Below, piece after piece: positions 1-9,330 of a stretch of DNA of 64,000 nt; the first letter of the stretch is position 1; each line of letters begins with the position of its first letter. The DNA is taken from positions 142,140 to 206,139 of the forward strand of contig NZ_JAOTPO010000009.1 in NCBI RefSeq assembly GCF_029028005.1, in the 5' to 3' direction. This stretch comes from Alkalihalobacterium chitinilyticum (GTDB lineage: Bacteria; Bacillota; Bacilli; Bacillales; Bacillaceae_F). Both the position numbers and the translations under genes were made by a program. Below the pieces are notes generated by a model, which ran no database searches, had not been told where the DNA came from, and saw only the letters and a list, made by a program, of their open reading frames with translations.

Positions 1-2133
1 ACTATTCAAATGGATGAAACACTTCAAGATGATTTGATCAGTGTTCCACTTCGTTCTAACGTTTTTATTGACTATGATTTGGAAAAAGTTACAGTCAAAG
101 TAGAGCATCATTATGGTGACATTACAATCAATCCGTTTGAAAGGGAAAGCCGAACAGCTGCTGATGTCAGTGAACGTATTATTATTCGTGATGTAGAAAA
201 CGAACAACGAGTCATGGATGTAATAGAAAGCTCATTCTTAAAAATTAACGGCGATCAGTTGTATGTTGAAGGGGATGAAGAGATTTATCACTTTCTCTTT
301 CATAGTCTTCCTCTTTTTGAGCAAGCTGCTGATGTTTTTCTTACAAACTCCGCTAAAAACTTATTAGGATACGAACAATATGAACCTTCAACTTCCATTG
401 ATATTGATTCGAGCGGGAATTGGCTGGAAGTGAGTTTTAACGTTGAGGGAATCGAACAAGAGTCCGTCCAAGCGATCTTACAAGCGGTTGTGGAGAAGAA
501 ACGTTTTTATCGTCTCCCAAATGGCGCATTTCTATCATTTGAAGACAAGTCATTTCAACAAATGGATCAGATTTTTAAGCAACTCGATATTCAAGGTTCA
601 GAGCTCGATAAGGGTAAGGTTGAAATTCCTCTTTATCGAAGCATGCAACTGGAAAACATTATCGGAGAAGATCAACATTATAAAGCAAAGTACAGCAAAG
701 CTTTTCGTAGGCTTTTGCAAAATTTAAAGCACCCGGATGAACTTGATTTTACTTTTCCAGAGAATGTGAAAGCTGAATTACGGGATTACCAAAACTTTGG
801 ATACCAATGGTTCAAGACCTTATCTTCTTATCGTTTGGGTGGCATACTAGCCGATGATATGGGGCTGGGGAAAACATTGCAAAGTATTACGTATCTTGTT
901 TCGGAAAAAGAAGAACATCCATCAGAATTCCCTTCTCTCGTCGTCGCACCAGCATCATTGATCTACAACTGGAAAAGTGAATGTCAAAAGTTCGCACCGA
1001 GTCTAACCGTAGCTGTTATTGACGGCGCTCCGGAAGAAAGAAAGCAGAAGCTTGAGGATTTAAACGGTGTAGATGTTTGCATTACATCTTATCCATTGAT
1101 GCGACAAGATAGTGACCTTTACGCTGAAAGAACATTCGATACTTTAATTTTGGATGAAGCACAGGCGATCAAAAATCCGCAAACGAAAACGTTTAAAGCG
1201 ATTACGTCAATAAGGGCACCGAAGCGTTTTGCTTTAAGTGGTACACCGATTGAAAACTCTATTGATGAGCTGTGGTCAATTTTCTACGTATTACTGCCAG
1301 GCTTTTTTCCGAAAAAACAAGAGTTTAGCAAACTAGAACTTGAGCAAATATCAAAAATGGTTAAGCCGTTCATTCTTCGTCGCTTAAAGACAGATGTATT
1401 AAAAGAACTGCCTGATAAAATTGAGACCGTACAAATCTCCGAGCTAACGAAAACGCAAAAAGAATTGTATGTCGGATATTTACAAAAGGTAAAGCAAGAA
1501 ACTTCAGAAATTCTCAAAACAGAAGGGCTTAATAAAGGCAGAATTAAAATACTAGCTGCACTAACCAGGCTGCGCCAACTTTGTTGCCATCCTTCATTGT
1601 TTTTAGAAAAGTATGACGGTGGTTCTGGAAAGATGGAGCAACTTCTTGAAACCGTCCAAACTGCCATTGATAACGGAAAGCGAATTCTCATCTTTTCTCA
1701 ATTTTCTTCAATGCTTAAAATTATTGAAGAAAGAATGAAAACAGAAGGCTATAACTATTTTTATTTGGACGGACAAACGCCAGGAAAAGATCGTGTCGAT
1801 ATGGCGGAACGATTTAATCAAGGTGAGAACAGCTTGTTTTTGATATCCTTGAAAGCAGGCGGTACAGGCTTGAACCTAACAGGCGCAGATACCGTTATCC
1901 TCTATGACTTGTGGTGGAACCCGGCAATAGAGGAACAAGCAGCTGGTCGAGCACACCGAATTGGACAGAAAAATGTCGTTCAAGTTATTAAGATGATTGC
2001 TCAAGGAACAATCGAGGAAAAAATATATGAGATGCAGCAATCGAAAAAAGAGTTAATTGAAAAGGTGATCCAACCTGGAGAAACGATGCTCACTAGTTTA
2101 ACGGAACAAGAAATACTAGAGTTACTAGGTTAG
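1..2133 (+). CDS. SNF2-family DEAD/DEAH-box helicase, C-terminal part (5' end outside window)
   Basis: The frame is open to the first base, so this is the C-terminal ~710 residues of a larger protein. Bacterial SNF2 helicases of this type are usually about 1,050-1,100 residues with an N-terminal SWIM zinc finger, which would lie outside the window. Counting from the ATG at position 10, the visible motifs are Walker A DDMGLGKT near residue 282, the DEAQ box near 382, SGTPIEN near 407, and the helicase C block with GGTGLNL and AGRAHRIGQ near 620-655. The SNF2 family uses ATP to translocate on DNA and remodel protein-DNA complexes; in Bacillaceae its exact role is unclear. The ATG at 10 is internal, not a start. 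A rho-independent terminator follows at 2200-2245. Confidence 0.93.
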   Translation, partial: TIQMDETLQDDLISVPLRSNVFIDYDLEKVTVKVEHHYGDITINPFERESRTAADVSERIIIRDVENEQRVMDVIESSFLKINGDQLYVEGDEEIYHFLFHSLPLFEQAADVFLTNSAKNLLGYEQYEPSTSIDIDSSGNWLEVSFNVEGIEQESVQAILQAVVEKKRFYRLPNGAFLSFEDKSFQQMDQIFKQLDIQGSELDKGKVEIPLYRSMQLENIIGEDQHYKAKYSKAFRRLLQNLKHPDELDFTFPENVKAELRDYQNFGYQWFKTLSSYRLGGILADDMGLGKTLQSITYLVSEKEEHPSEFPSLVVAPASLIYNWKSECQKFAPSLTVAVIDGAPEERKQKLEDLNGVDVCITSYPLMRQDSDLYAERTFDTLILDEAQAIKNPQTKTFKAITSIRAPKRFALSGTPIENSIDELWSIFYVLLPGFFPKKQEFSKLELEQISKMVKPFILRRLKTDVLKELPDKIETVQISELTKTQKELYVGYLQKVKQETSEILKTEGLNKGRIKILAALTRLRQLCCHPSLFLEKYDGGSGKMEQLLETVQTAIDNGKRILIFSQFSSMLKIIEERMKTEGYNYFYLDGQTPGKDRVDMAERFNQGENSLFLISLKAGGTGLNLTGADTVILYDLWWNPAIEEQAAGRAHRIGQKNVVQVIKMIAQGTIEEKIYEMQQSKKELIEKVIQPGETMLTSLTEQEILELLG

Positions 2134-2199
2134 TCTGTATTGGAGTCAGTCAGGCAGTTGTTTTATGAGAGACAGTTAAAAAAAAACAATATCATGTGA

Positions 2200-2245
2200 T
2201 AAAGGACATGCGGTCTGAAAATCAGCTGCATGTCCTTTATTTTTA
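2200..2245 (+). terminator. Rho-independent terminator of the SNF2 helicase gene
   Basis: A perfect 12-bp stem (TAAAGGACATGC at 2200-2211 pairing with GCATGTCCTTTA at 2228-2239) is followed by TTTTTAT. Confidence 0.85.
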
Positions 2246-2533
2246 TATAATAAGGATATTATTTTGATATATAAATACATTAGATGAATATAAGAAGGGG
2301 ATTGGACACAATGTAAAACGATCTTCTTTGTGTTCTTCTGCAGTGGACAGTTTTAGTTGAAGTTGAATAACTTAATTATCGGATGTAACAATGTTTCGCT
2401 GTTTGTGAGGTGGTCATGTATAGAAGTGATAGGTGCTGTATAAATATGTGGTAGGCTTGAAGCTAGAAGTTAGTCGCCGTTATTAAGTAATTTTGTGTGG
2501 TGTTCTTTTATTTAGCCAGCGCTGGATCGGAAT
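2246..2533. other. Intergenic, no gene seen
   Basis: This AT-rich spacer lies between two terminators of convergent genes. No reading frame with a ribosome binding site and no repeat was recognised. Confidence 0.6.
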
Positions 2534-2569
2534 GAAAAAAGCTGACCCTTGATTAAGAAGAGTCAGCCA
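2534..2569 (-). terminator. Terminator of the 5'-nucleotidase gene
   Basis: On the minus strand, GGCTGACTC and GGGTCAGC form a stem closed by an 11-base loop and followed by TTTTTTC. It starts a few bases after the stop codon at 2577. Confidence 0.8.
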
Positions 2570-2576
2570 TTTTCAT

Positions 2577-4160
2577 TTAATCGTGCACTACTTTCCAGTT
2601 GTGGTTCACAGTGGCGTCGATAACTTTGCGTTCTAAAATGTAGTTGGCAAGAAGTTCAGACACATCGAGCGGGATGTCTTGGACAACTTCTTTTCCTTGG
2701 AACATCATATAATCTCCGCCGCCGCCAGCACGGTAATTGTTCATGACAACATGATATTCTTGATCTAAATCGATTGGCTTGCCTCCATAATAGAGTCGGA
2801 CAATTCTTTCGCCAAATGGTTTAGAAATGTTTATTTCATACTCAATCCCTTCCCACATATCGTAATTATAATGTTGAGGTTTTGGTGTTGTGAATTCAGG
2901 GTTGACCTCAATTTCTTTTCCATTATAAGTGGCAAAGTAGGAGGCAGAGCGCTCTAGTGCATCTTTCATGTCTTGGCCTGTTATTTTCAGAACTTTTAAC
3001 GTGTTTGGATAAATGTAATTTGAGACGATATCTCGCATCGTTACATCGGAATGTAATCCAGGTGCATCATCATTGAAGAGAGCGGTGTTCGAAATATCGA
3101 CTTTTGCAACGTCCATTTGTACCTTATTTATAAACTCAATTAATGCATTGTCGTGCGTGCGGATTTTCAAAGGATCGTCAACCAACATATTGCCGTTAAT
3201 TTTACCGATCGGTTGATCTAACCATTCTTGTGTTTGATCTTCGAATACTTTAATTAAATCGATAATATGTATATCAGGCTCAACCGACTCATCCATTTTA
3301 ATAAGTTCGGCACTTTTTTTAACGATTTTCCATGTATCCGTTTCTTTTTCTAAAGTGATAGATACGTGTCCTAATGCCTGCCCTTTATCGCTCGGTTGAA
3401 CGATTGTAACGTTGTTCACTTCACCTGTAAGTGAGCGGTGTTGATGCCCTGTTAATAATACATCAATACCATCAACTTCTTTACAGAGTGCATAGCCTTG
3501 ATTTTCCCCCGTTAAGTGTTCTGTAGCTTCACCCGAAGAAAGGTCACGTTCAAAGCCACCATGATAAGATACGATGACGACATCGACTTTTTCCTCATGA
3601 CGCAAAATAGGTACCCATTTTTTTGCGGTCTCTAATGCATCATCAAACGACAACCCTTTAATATGATTTGGATTTTCCCAATTCGGTATGTATTGTGTTG
3701 TTAACCCTAAAATTCCTACTCTTAATTGATCCTCGAGTTCTTTAACGAGGTAAGGTTTCCCGTAATAAGGTTCATTCGTTTCATTGTTAATAATATTAGC
3801 GGAAAGCCATGGAAAGTTAGAATCGTTAATCGATTTTTGCAGTATGTGCTGCCCATAATTAAATTCGTGGTTACCGAGTACAGCAGCATCATAACCCATT
3901 TCGTTTAAGACTGAGATGACAGGGTTTACGCCCTCGCTATTAACGCGAGCATAGAAATAAGTTAATGGAGTTCCTTGAATGACATCACCGTTATCAATGA
4001 GTAGTGTATGAGACTTATTGGTCGCTTTGTATCGTTTAATTAGTGTAGATAATTTTGCTAATCCAACTTGGCTCGTAGCGTTATTACCATAGTTAATAGG
4101 AAGAATATTACCGTGTACATCACTGGTTTCGAGAATAGAGAGAGTAACTTTTTTGGTCAT
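2577..4160 (-). CDS. Bifunctional metallophosphatase / 5'-nucleotidase family protein
   Basis: This is a two-domain UshA/YunD-type enzyme expected to hydrolyse 5'-nucleotides or 2',3'-cyclic nucleotides. The N-terminal calcineurin-like domain shows the metal ligands ETSDVHGN (near residue 12), GDVIQGTP, GNHEFNYG and TGHQHRS. The C-terminal 5'-nucleotidase domain (from about 320) carries the substrate-pocket block NNYRAGGGGDY. There is no signal peptide, so it should act in the cytoplasm, unlike the secreted members of the family. A frame extends two codons further upstream (4166), but AGGAAG sits only one base before that ATG and seven bases before the ATG at 4160, so I choose 4160 (527 residues). 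It is monocistronic with its own terminator. Confidence 0.9.
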   Translation of the reverse strand: MTKKVTLSILETSDVHGNILPINYGNNATSQVGLAKLSTLIKRYKATNKSHTLLIDNGDVIQGTPLTYFYARVNSEGVNPVISVLNEMGYDAAVLGNHEFNYGQHILQKSINDSNFPWLSANIINNETNEPYYGKPYLVKELEDQLRVGILGLTTQYIPNWENPNHIKGLSFDDALETAKKWVPILRHEEKVDVVIVSYHGGFERDLSSGEATEHLTGENQGYALCKEVDGIDVLLTGHQHRSLTGEVNNVTIVQPSDKGQALGHVSITLEKETDTWKIVKKSAELIKMDESVEPDIHIIDLIKVFEDQTQEWLDQPIGKINGNMLVDDPLKIRTHDNALIEFINKVQMDVAKVDISNTALFNDDAPGLHSDVTMRDIVSNYIYPNTLKVLKITGQDMKDALERSASYFATYNGKEIEVNPEFTTPKPQHYNYDMWEGIEYEINISKPFGERIVRLYYGGKPIDLDQEYHVVMNNYRAGGGGDYMMFQGKEVVQDIPLDVSELLANYILERKVIDATVNHNWKVVHD

Positions 4161-4556
4161 TATCATACTTCCTTTCTTTTTGAGTTTTCTTGGAAAAGAA
4201 TAGAATTATACGCTTATCCTCAATTATAACTGCGGTTAGGACTAATTTTTCATCACATTTTTTTGCTCGAGATCCTGCATTAAATAATGTAGGGAAGATG
4301 TATAACAGTTTAACAGTTTAAACTAGATTAAAGGGTTTGGTCTATCTAGCGGTTTGATTGTAGGCGCGGTACTTACGCTGAACTCGTTGATTATTATAAC
4401 TTAAAGGTAGTTATAAGAGAAGAAGCTGCAAGCATAAACAATTATACATAATTGATTTACAAGAATATAAGTGACTGAAGGTAATTAAATTGTAAAGGAG
4501 TAAGCAAGATAAATGGGGCACTAATTTATTAAGATTTAATCAACAAAGTACGTGTA
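4161..4556. other. Intergenic, no gene seen
   Basis: This holds the presumed promoter region of the minus-strand phosphatase gene and then AT-rich sequence. I see no supported reading frame. The downstream end abuts the terminator of the next minus-strand gene. Confidence 0.5.
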
Positions 4557-4558
4557 AC

Positions 4559-4602
4559 ACCAAAGAAAGAACGTGTAAGTAACACCACGTTCCTTCTTTG
4601 GT
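4559..4602 (-). terminator. Long hairpin, probable terminator of the 141-residue membrane protein gene
   Basis: Arms 4559-4575 and 4586-4602 form a 17-bp stem with one mismatch and a 10-base loop. It lies ~105 bases beyond the stop of the minus-strand gene at 4708 and has no strong T-run, so the role is less certain. Confidence 0.55.
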
Positions 4603-4707
4603 TCTCGGTGTGTTTTAGATAAATAAAAATGAAGCTACATCTAAATCGAATGTTGTTAACATTTAACCCAATATTACCAAGGGGAAGAGTTAAACGTTTC
4701 GCTTTGT

Positions 4708-5133
4708 TTAATTCATAATTTGTTTTTTATCTTTTCTTTCGATGAGGTCCTTTAATATCTCCGTATGTAAGGACGCCCATGCTTGTTCACGATAGTGAAG
4801 TAAAATGAAAACAATCGCAAAGCATGTAAAGAAAGTAAGAAAAAGAAAAACAAAAAATAAGTTCCCCTCAGCAGTTTCTTGGATTTGTTTTGAAAAAATT
4901 AATCCTAGCCATGGTAAAATCGATATGAGTAAAGGAAACGTACCACTTCCGTTTTTTTCTTTCACCATTCGGTAATGGATCATCTTTAATTCATTAACGG
5001 GAAGGGTTTCGTAAAATTTTTGTATCGAATAAATTTCATCAATTTCTCTTACATCTTTAACTGCGTATTCCTGATCAGTGGCTTTCTTGATTTTTTTATA
5101 AAATTTATGAGCATCTCCTCGAAACTGTTCCAT
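4708..5133 (-). CDS. Small membrane protein of unknown function (141 aa)
   Basis: I do not recognise this family. The first ~65 residues are charged and hydrophilic. Two membrane segments follow, about residues 67-82 (PLLISILPWLGLIF) and 91-113 (LFFVFLFLTFFTCFAIVFILL), then a charged tail ending DKKQIMN. The topology is therefore a two-pass protein with both ends probably cytoplasmic. GAGGAGGG sits six bases before the ATG, a strong start. It is an isolated gene with its own hairpin downstream; the neighbours give no functional hint. Confidence 0.75.
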   Translation of the reverse strand: MEQFRGDAHKFYKKIKKATDQEYAVKDVREIDEIYSIQKFYETLPVNELKMIHYRMVKEKNGSGTFPLLISILPWLGLIFSKQIQETAEGNLFFVFLFLTFFTCFAIVFILLHYREQAWASLHTEILKDLIERKDKKQIMN

Positions 5134-5521
5134 CAGTACTCCCTCCTCATCACCTCTAGAACGTATTGCCTGTATAGGCAGAGTACAAGAAAATGTATCA
5201 ATGCTTATGTTTCATTAGTCTTTTGTAAAGTATTAATTTTATGCTTTTATATTCGAATTTGTTGATTTAGCGTTAGCATTTGTTTTTTTTACTGCGATTT
5301 GATCTTCTTAGGTTTCTGGAAATGGCATAGGGACTATGTTACAGTGATTAGATATAAAACAACAGTTTTCAACATAAAAGGTTTCGACAATCAAATTTAA
5401 ATTTCTACTGTGAATCATTAGGCAAATGAGGATAAATCGTATAAAATAACAGTAAGATATCATGATGCTAGCAGTTGATAGCAAAAAGATCGGATGTATT
5501 AATCGGAATGGAGGTTTGAAG
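5134..5521. other. Divergent intergenic region, no gene seen
   Basis: AT-rich spacer between the minus-strand membrane protein and the plus-strand ribbon-helix-helix gene. It should contain both promoters, but I cannot single out convincing -35/-10 pairs. Confidence 0.4.
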
Positions 5522-5707
5522 TTGAGCGAGGAAAGCAGGGTCCAATTAAACGTAAGAATTACTAGTGAAACAGCGAAACAGTTTGAAGAAATTGTCGAAT
5601 ACTATCAAGAAAATACAAAACTGGGCAGGGTGTACAAAGGAGATGTGTTGACAGATATTATTGAAAAATCTTATCAGATTATGCAGAAACAAAAAGCATT
5701 AAAATAA
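5522..5707 (+). CDS. Small ribbon-helix-helix-like protein (61 aa)
   Basis: The most likely start is the TTG at 5522, six bases after GGAGG. An upstream in-frame ATG at 5462 has no ribosome binding site. The product begins MSEESRVQLNVRITSETAKQ, a basic strand followed by two predicted helices ending in KALK. That pattern fits the Arc/CopG ribbon-helix-helix DNA-binding fold, in which the N-terminal strand reads the operator as a dimer. No toxin partner is adjacent; the next gene is a DUF6509-like protein. The function as a regulator is inferred from fold pattern only. Confidence 0.6.
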   Translation: MSEESRVQLNVRITSETAKQFEEIVEYYQENTKLGRVYKGDVLTDIIEKSYQIMQKQKALK

Positions 5708-5784
5708 AAGAAGAATCATACATTCGGAATTAACAGCCAAATGAATATACAGTTCGTTTGTTGAAAAGAAAGGTTGGATCAATT

Positions 5785-6075
5785 ATGGACATTACAGGAC
5801 ATTCAGTTGAAAAGATTGATGATAAGACAGGAATACTACTCGGGGATCGTTATGAATTTACTCTAGATATTCAGGTGCCGCAGGACGATGATTTATATAG
5901 AGAAAATGGTCTTTATATACGGGTCATCTTCGCCGTCGATGGTCATGAAGGCCGAATTGCACAATATCATTTTTACGAAAAAACAACAGATAAATCTCTT
6001 GATTTCGCTTTAGAAGAAGATGAAGAAGCGTTAATTATTAACTATTGTAAACAACAAGTTGAAATGGGTAAATAA
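5785..6075 (+). CDS. DUF6509-like protein (96 aa)
   Basis: The product starts MDITGHSVEKIDDKTGILLG and contains YEFTLDIQVPQDDDLY and GLYIRVIFAVD. I recall this pattern from a small uncharacterised Bacillaceae family (DUF6509); the assignment is from memory, not a search. An upstream in-frame TTG at 5758 would add nine residues, but the ATG at 5785 has AAAGG 11 bases before it and matches the family's usual N-terminus. The protein is acidic and soluble, with no catalytic motif visible. A strong terminator follows. Confidence 0.65.
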   Translation: MDITGHSVEKIDDKTGILLGDRYEFTLDIQVPQDDDLYRENGLYIRVIFAVDGHEGRIAQYHFYEKTTDKSLDFALEEDEEALIINYCKQQVEMGK

Positions 6076-6103
6076 CCAAATTGCAACTCATAATGTATTA
6101 ATG

Positions 6104-6135
6104 AACCCCAGACTAAATTGGTCTGGGGTTTTTAG
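6104..6135 (+). terminator. Terminator after the DUF6509-like gene
   Basis: Perfect 10-bp stem AACCCCAGAC / GTCTGGGGTT with a 7-base loop, followed by TTT. Confidence 0.9.
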
Positions 6136-6223
6136 GTTGTTGAAAAATGTTGATTACATTGCGGTTGAACCCCATAAAGGTTGGATATAATCCCCAGAGT
6201 TGGCATCTGCCTCCTCAGATTAT

Positions 6224-6260
6224 ATGACATTTATCATGTTTTAACTATGACATGTATGAC
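6224..6260 (+). promoter_or_regulatory. Candidate DesR operator upstream of des
   Basis: Two ATGACAT elements lie 23 bp apart (6224-6230 and 6247-6253), each inside a partly palindromic block (ATGACATTTATCAT; ATGACATGTATGAC). They sit just upstream of the des -35 box, which is where B. subtilis DesR is known to bind two adjacent sites. The identity of the site is inferred from position and repeat structure. Confidence 0.5.
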
Positions 6261-6272
6261 TACAACGTTTTT

Positions 6273-6300
6273 TTGAAAGCGTTTATCCTTAAGTTATAAA
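6273..6300 (+). promoter_or_regulatory. SigA-type promoter of des
   Basis: TTGAAA (6273-6278), a 16-bp spacer and TATAAA (6295-6300) precede the des start by 26 bases. Confidence 0.6.
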
Positions 6301-6326
6301 GAAACAATAAGGAAGTGAAATAAAAC

Positions 6327-7376
6327 ATGGCAAAACAAAATCATAATCAATTAAGGAAACAAATTGCCCCATATGAAAAGTCGAGTACGAAGGATAGTGT
6401 ATGGCAAGTTATTAATACACTAGTTCCTTTCTTTGTGTTGTGGTATCTCGCTTATCTTAGTCTTTCTGTTTCGTATGTGTTAACGCTGGCCATCTCTGTG
6501 GTAGCTGCAGGGTTTTTAGTACGAATATTTATCATTTTTCATGATTGTTGTCATCAATCGTTTTTTAAAAACCGAAGAGCGAATCAAATCCTTGGAACCA
6601 TTACTGGGATTATGACATTTGTTCCGTATGAACAGTGGAAGCATAGTCATTCGGTCCATCATGCGACAAGTGGCAACTTGAATAAGCGAGGGACAGGTGA
6701 TGTTTGGGTACTAACGGTCGATGAATACCTTAATTCATCTTTTTGGAGAAAGTTGGCTTATCGATTGTATCGAAACCCGTTTGTGATGTTTGTTTTAGGT
6801 CCAATTTATATTTTCCTTATTGAATATCGTTTTAACGAGAAAGATGCGCGGATGAAAGAACGACTTAACACGTATGTAACGAATTTTTCGATCGTAGCGG
6901 TTATCGCAGTATTATGTTGGGCGATTGGTTGGCAGGCTTTTCTTTTAATTCAAGGGCCGATCTTTTTAATATCTGGTTCTTTAGGTATTTGGTTATTTTA
7001 TGTTCAGCATCAGTTTGAAGACTCGTATTTCGAACATGAAGAACAGTGGGACTATGTAAAGGCAGCGTTAGAAGGTAGTTCTTATTATAAATTACCGAAA
7101 GTGTTACAGTGGTTAACAGGGAACATTGGGTTTCATCACATTCACCACCTTAGTCCTCGTGTTCCTAATTATAAGCTTGAAGAAGTCCATAATAACCATC
7201 AAGTTTTACAGGATGTTCAAACGATTACGATCCGTTCGAGCTTAAAATCAATTCATTTCCGTCTATGGGATGAACAGAATAAGGCGTTCATTGGATTTAA
7301 AGACCTTAAAAGTGTGAAAGCAAAACCGAAAGTTAAAACATCAAAGATTTCTCCGTCTGTAAAGTCAGAGTTATAA
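6327..7376 (+). CDS. des: Acyl-lipid (fatty acid) desaturase
   Basis: This integral membrane di-iron enzyme introduces a cis double bond into membrane phospholipid acyl chains to restore fluidity in the cold. All three histidine boxes are present: HDCCHQ (H72-H76), HSVHH (H108-H112) and HHIHH (H270-H274). Hydrophobic segments lie around 30-70 and 185-225. The length of 349 residues is close to B. subtilis Des. It is immediately followed by desK-desR, the same gene order as in B. subtilis, which makes the assignment strong. An imperfect hairpin at 7393-7435 separates it from desK. The C-terminal ~25 residues are lysine-rich. Confidence 0.95.
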   Translation: MAKQNHNQLRKQIAPYEKSSTKDSVWQVINTLVPFFVLWYLAYLSLSVSYVLTLAISVVAAGFLVRIFIIFHDCCHQSFFKNRRANQILGTITGIMTFVPYEQWKHSHSVHHATSGNLNKRGTGDVWVLTVDEYLNSSFWRKLAYRLYRNPFVMFVLGPIYIFLIEYRFNEKDARMKERLNTYVTNFSIVAVIAVLCWAIGWQAFLLIQGPIFLISGSLGIWLFYVQHQFEDSYFEHEEQWDYVKAALEGSSYYKLPKVLQWLTGNIGFHHIHHLSPRVPNYKLEEVHNNHQVLQDVQTITIRSSLKSIHFRLWDEQNKAFIGFKDLKSVKAKPKVKTSKISPSVKSEL

Positions 7377-7392
7377 GACACTATATATTACG

Positions 7393-7435
7393 CCTCTCTT
7401 TTTTACTAGTCTTGTTAGTTTGTAAAAAAGAAGAG
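7393..7435 (+). terminator. Hairpin between des and desK
   Basis: CCTCTCTTTTTTAC (7393-7406) pairs imperfectly with GTAAAAAAGAAGAGG (7421-7435). It could terminate or attenuate des transcription ahead of desK. Confidence 0.5.
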
Positions 7436-7557
7436 GCTGATTTTATATTTGTTTATAGGTGATCTAAATTTTGGGTTTTCATTGATACTTAAAGGGCACC
7501 TATACTGTACTTATGATAAGATAACGAGTAAGAGAATATATAAATGAGGTTTCAACT

Positions 7558-8694
7558 ATGTTAAAAAAGCTGAAGATTTTTCAAAAGAATTCGGGGATTA
7601 CTCCCTATATTTGGAGTAGCTTTAGTATTCTACCGTTCTATTTTATTTTTCAATCTTCGTCCACTCCTGAGATTATCGCAGGTATAACGCTGACGATTTT
7701 ATTTTTTATCGCGTTACGATTTGCATTTATGTCGAAAGAATGGCCAGTGTATGTTTGGACATGTATTTTAATTGCAATTTCCATTACGATGACGATTTTG
7801 TTCCAGTTCATCTATTTTGCGTTCTATATTGCTTATTATAATGGAAATATAAAAAACAGAATTGCGTTTTTAACGTTGTACATTATTCATCTAGTGTTTA
7901 CGACCATTTCAATCAATTATTCGATCCTCATGAAAGGTGATCTGTTTTTAAAGCAATTGCCTTTTATTATTATCGTCTGGATAAGTGTAATTCTCCTGCC
8001 ATTCAACTTATACAATAGAAAGAAACAAGACCAGCTTGAAGAAAAGTTAGAAGACGCAAATAAAAGAATTGCTGAGTTGGTCAAGCAAGAAGAACGTCAA
8101 CGTATTGCTCGTGACCTGCACGATACATTAGGTCAAAAACTTTCGCTTATTGGACTTAAAAGCGATTTAGCGAGGAAATTAATTTATAAAGACCCTGATC
8201 AAGCAAGAGTGGAGATCAAGGATGTACAACAAACCGCTCGGACGGCATTAAATGAAGTACGAAAGATGGTTTCACAAATGCGTGGAATCCGAATTAAAGA
8301 AGAAATTGTTCATGTCAAACAAATACTTAAAGCTGCTGAAATTGAATTAGTATTAGATGAAGAGGTCCAATTAACGAATGTGTCTTTGTTTATTGAGAAC
8401 ATTTTAAGTATGTGTATGAAAGAGGCAGTGACCAATGTTGTTAAGCATAGTCAAGCGTCAACTTGTCATATCTCAATCGAGCAATCTTCTAATGGAATAT
8501 GCATTACGGTAAAAGATGATGGAATTGGTATAAAAAAAGACGAAGATCTCTATAAAGGCAGTGGTTTGCAAGGGATGAGAGAACGTCTAGAGTTTGTGAA
8601 TGGCACCTTAGAAATTGAAGCGATTGAGGGAACGATGATAAAAATGAAAGTACCAAATGTAATCAAGATGACGGACAAGGGGGACTTGCTATGA
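7558..8694 (+). CDS. desK: Membrane-fluidity sensor histidine kinase DesK
   Basis: The first ~150 residues form about five transmembrane segments with no large extracellular loop, as expected for a thermosensor that reads membrane order. A helical linker (156-180) leads to the HisKA_3 dimerisation block RIARDLHDTLGQKLSLI, with the phosphorylatable histidine at residue 188, the same number as in B. subtilis DesK. The ATPase domain shows the N box (EAVTNVVKHS), DDGIGI and GSGLQGMRER. The gene overlaps desR by four bases (ATGA), so the two are translationally coupled. In the known system DesK phosphorylates DesR below ~25 degrees C to switch on des. Confidence 0.94.
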   Translation: MLKKLKIFQKNSGITPYIWSSFSILPFYFIFQSSSTPEIIAGITLTILFFIALRFAFMSKEWPVYVWTCILIAISITMTILFQFIYFAFYIAYYNGNIKNRIAFLTLYIIHLVFTTISINYSILMKGDLFLKQLPFIIIVWISVILLPFNLYNRKKQDQLEEKLEDANKRIAELVKQEERQRIARDLHDTLGQKLSLIGLKSDLARKLIYKDPDQARVEIKDVQQTARTALNEVRKMVSQMRGIRIKEEIVHVKQILKAAEIELVLDEEVQLTNVSLFIENILSMCMKEAVTNVVKHSQASTCHISIEQSSNGICITVKDDGIGIKKDEDLYKGSGLQGMRERLEFVNGTLEIEAIEGTMIKMKVPNVIKMTDKGDLL

Positions 8695-9290
8695 TACGCA
8701 TCGTCATTGCTGAAGATCAGCAAATGTTATTAGGGGCACTAGGTTCATTGTTAAATTTAGAAGATGATATGGAAGTTGTTGGGAAAGCTTCAAATGGTAC
8801 CGAGGCGGTTTCTCTTGTTCATCAATTAAAACCCGATATTTGTATTATGGATATCGAAATGCCGGAAAAAAGTGGTTTAGAAGCAGCAGAAGAGTTGAAG
8901 GCACTCGATTGCAAAGTTATTATCCTTACTACATTTGCGCGTTCAGGTTATTTTCAACGAGCGCTTAAAGCAGGGGTTAGTGGTTACTTGTTAAAGGATA
9001 GTCCAAGTGAGGAGTTAGCGGATTCGATTCGTGGTGTGATAGCTGGAAGAAGAATGTATGCTCCTGAATTAATGGATGATTTATATAGTGAGGAAAATCC
9101 CTTAACAGAAAGAGAAAAGGCTGTACTTGAACTGATTGCTGATGGTAAAACGACAAAAGAAATTGCTCAAGAATTAAGCATAAAAACAGGGACGGTTCGA
9201 AATTACATTTCTACTATTCTAGATAAATTAGAAGTAAAAAACAGAATTGAAGCGATCACGCAATCGAAGGCCAAAGGATGGTTTAAATAA
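8691..9290 (+). CDS. desR: NarL-family response regulator DesR
   Basis: The receiver domain has the acidic pair E8-D9, the phospho-acceptor D54 (CIMDIEMPEK) and K103 region (YLLKDSP). A LuxR/NarL helix-turn-helix occupies residues ~135-195 (LTEREKAVLELIADGKTTKE). The length of 199 residues and D54 match B. subtilis DesR. It is expected to bind upstream of des when phosphorylated and activate transcription. The start overlaps the desK stop; the ribosome binding site AAGGGGG lies inside the end of desK. Confidence 0.94.
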   Translation: MIRIVIAEDQQMLLGALGSLLNLEDDMEVVGKASNGTEAVSLVHQLKPDICIMDIEMPEKSGLEAAEELKALDCKVIILTTFARSGYFQRALKAGVSGYLLKDSPSEELADSIRGVIAGRRMYAPELMDDLYSEENPLTEREKAVLELIADGKTTKEIAQELSIKTGTVRNYISTILDKLEVKNRIEAITQSKAKGWFK

Positions 9291-9296
9291 TAATTG

Positions 9297-9330
9297 GACG
9301 GATTCTATAAAGAATAGATCCGTCTTTTTC
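9297..9330 (+). terminator. Terminator of the desKR operon
   Basis: GACGGATTCTAT pairs with ATAGATCCGTC (one bulge) and is followed by TTTTTC, seven bases after the desR stop. Confidence 0.85.

Noticed and set aside
6274..6287. cre-like TGAAAGCGTTTATC at the des promoter
   Set aside because: Fails at the last two consensus positions and overlaps the -35 box; des is not a known CcpA target.
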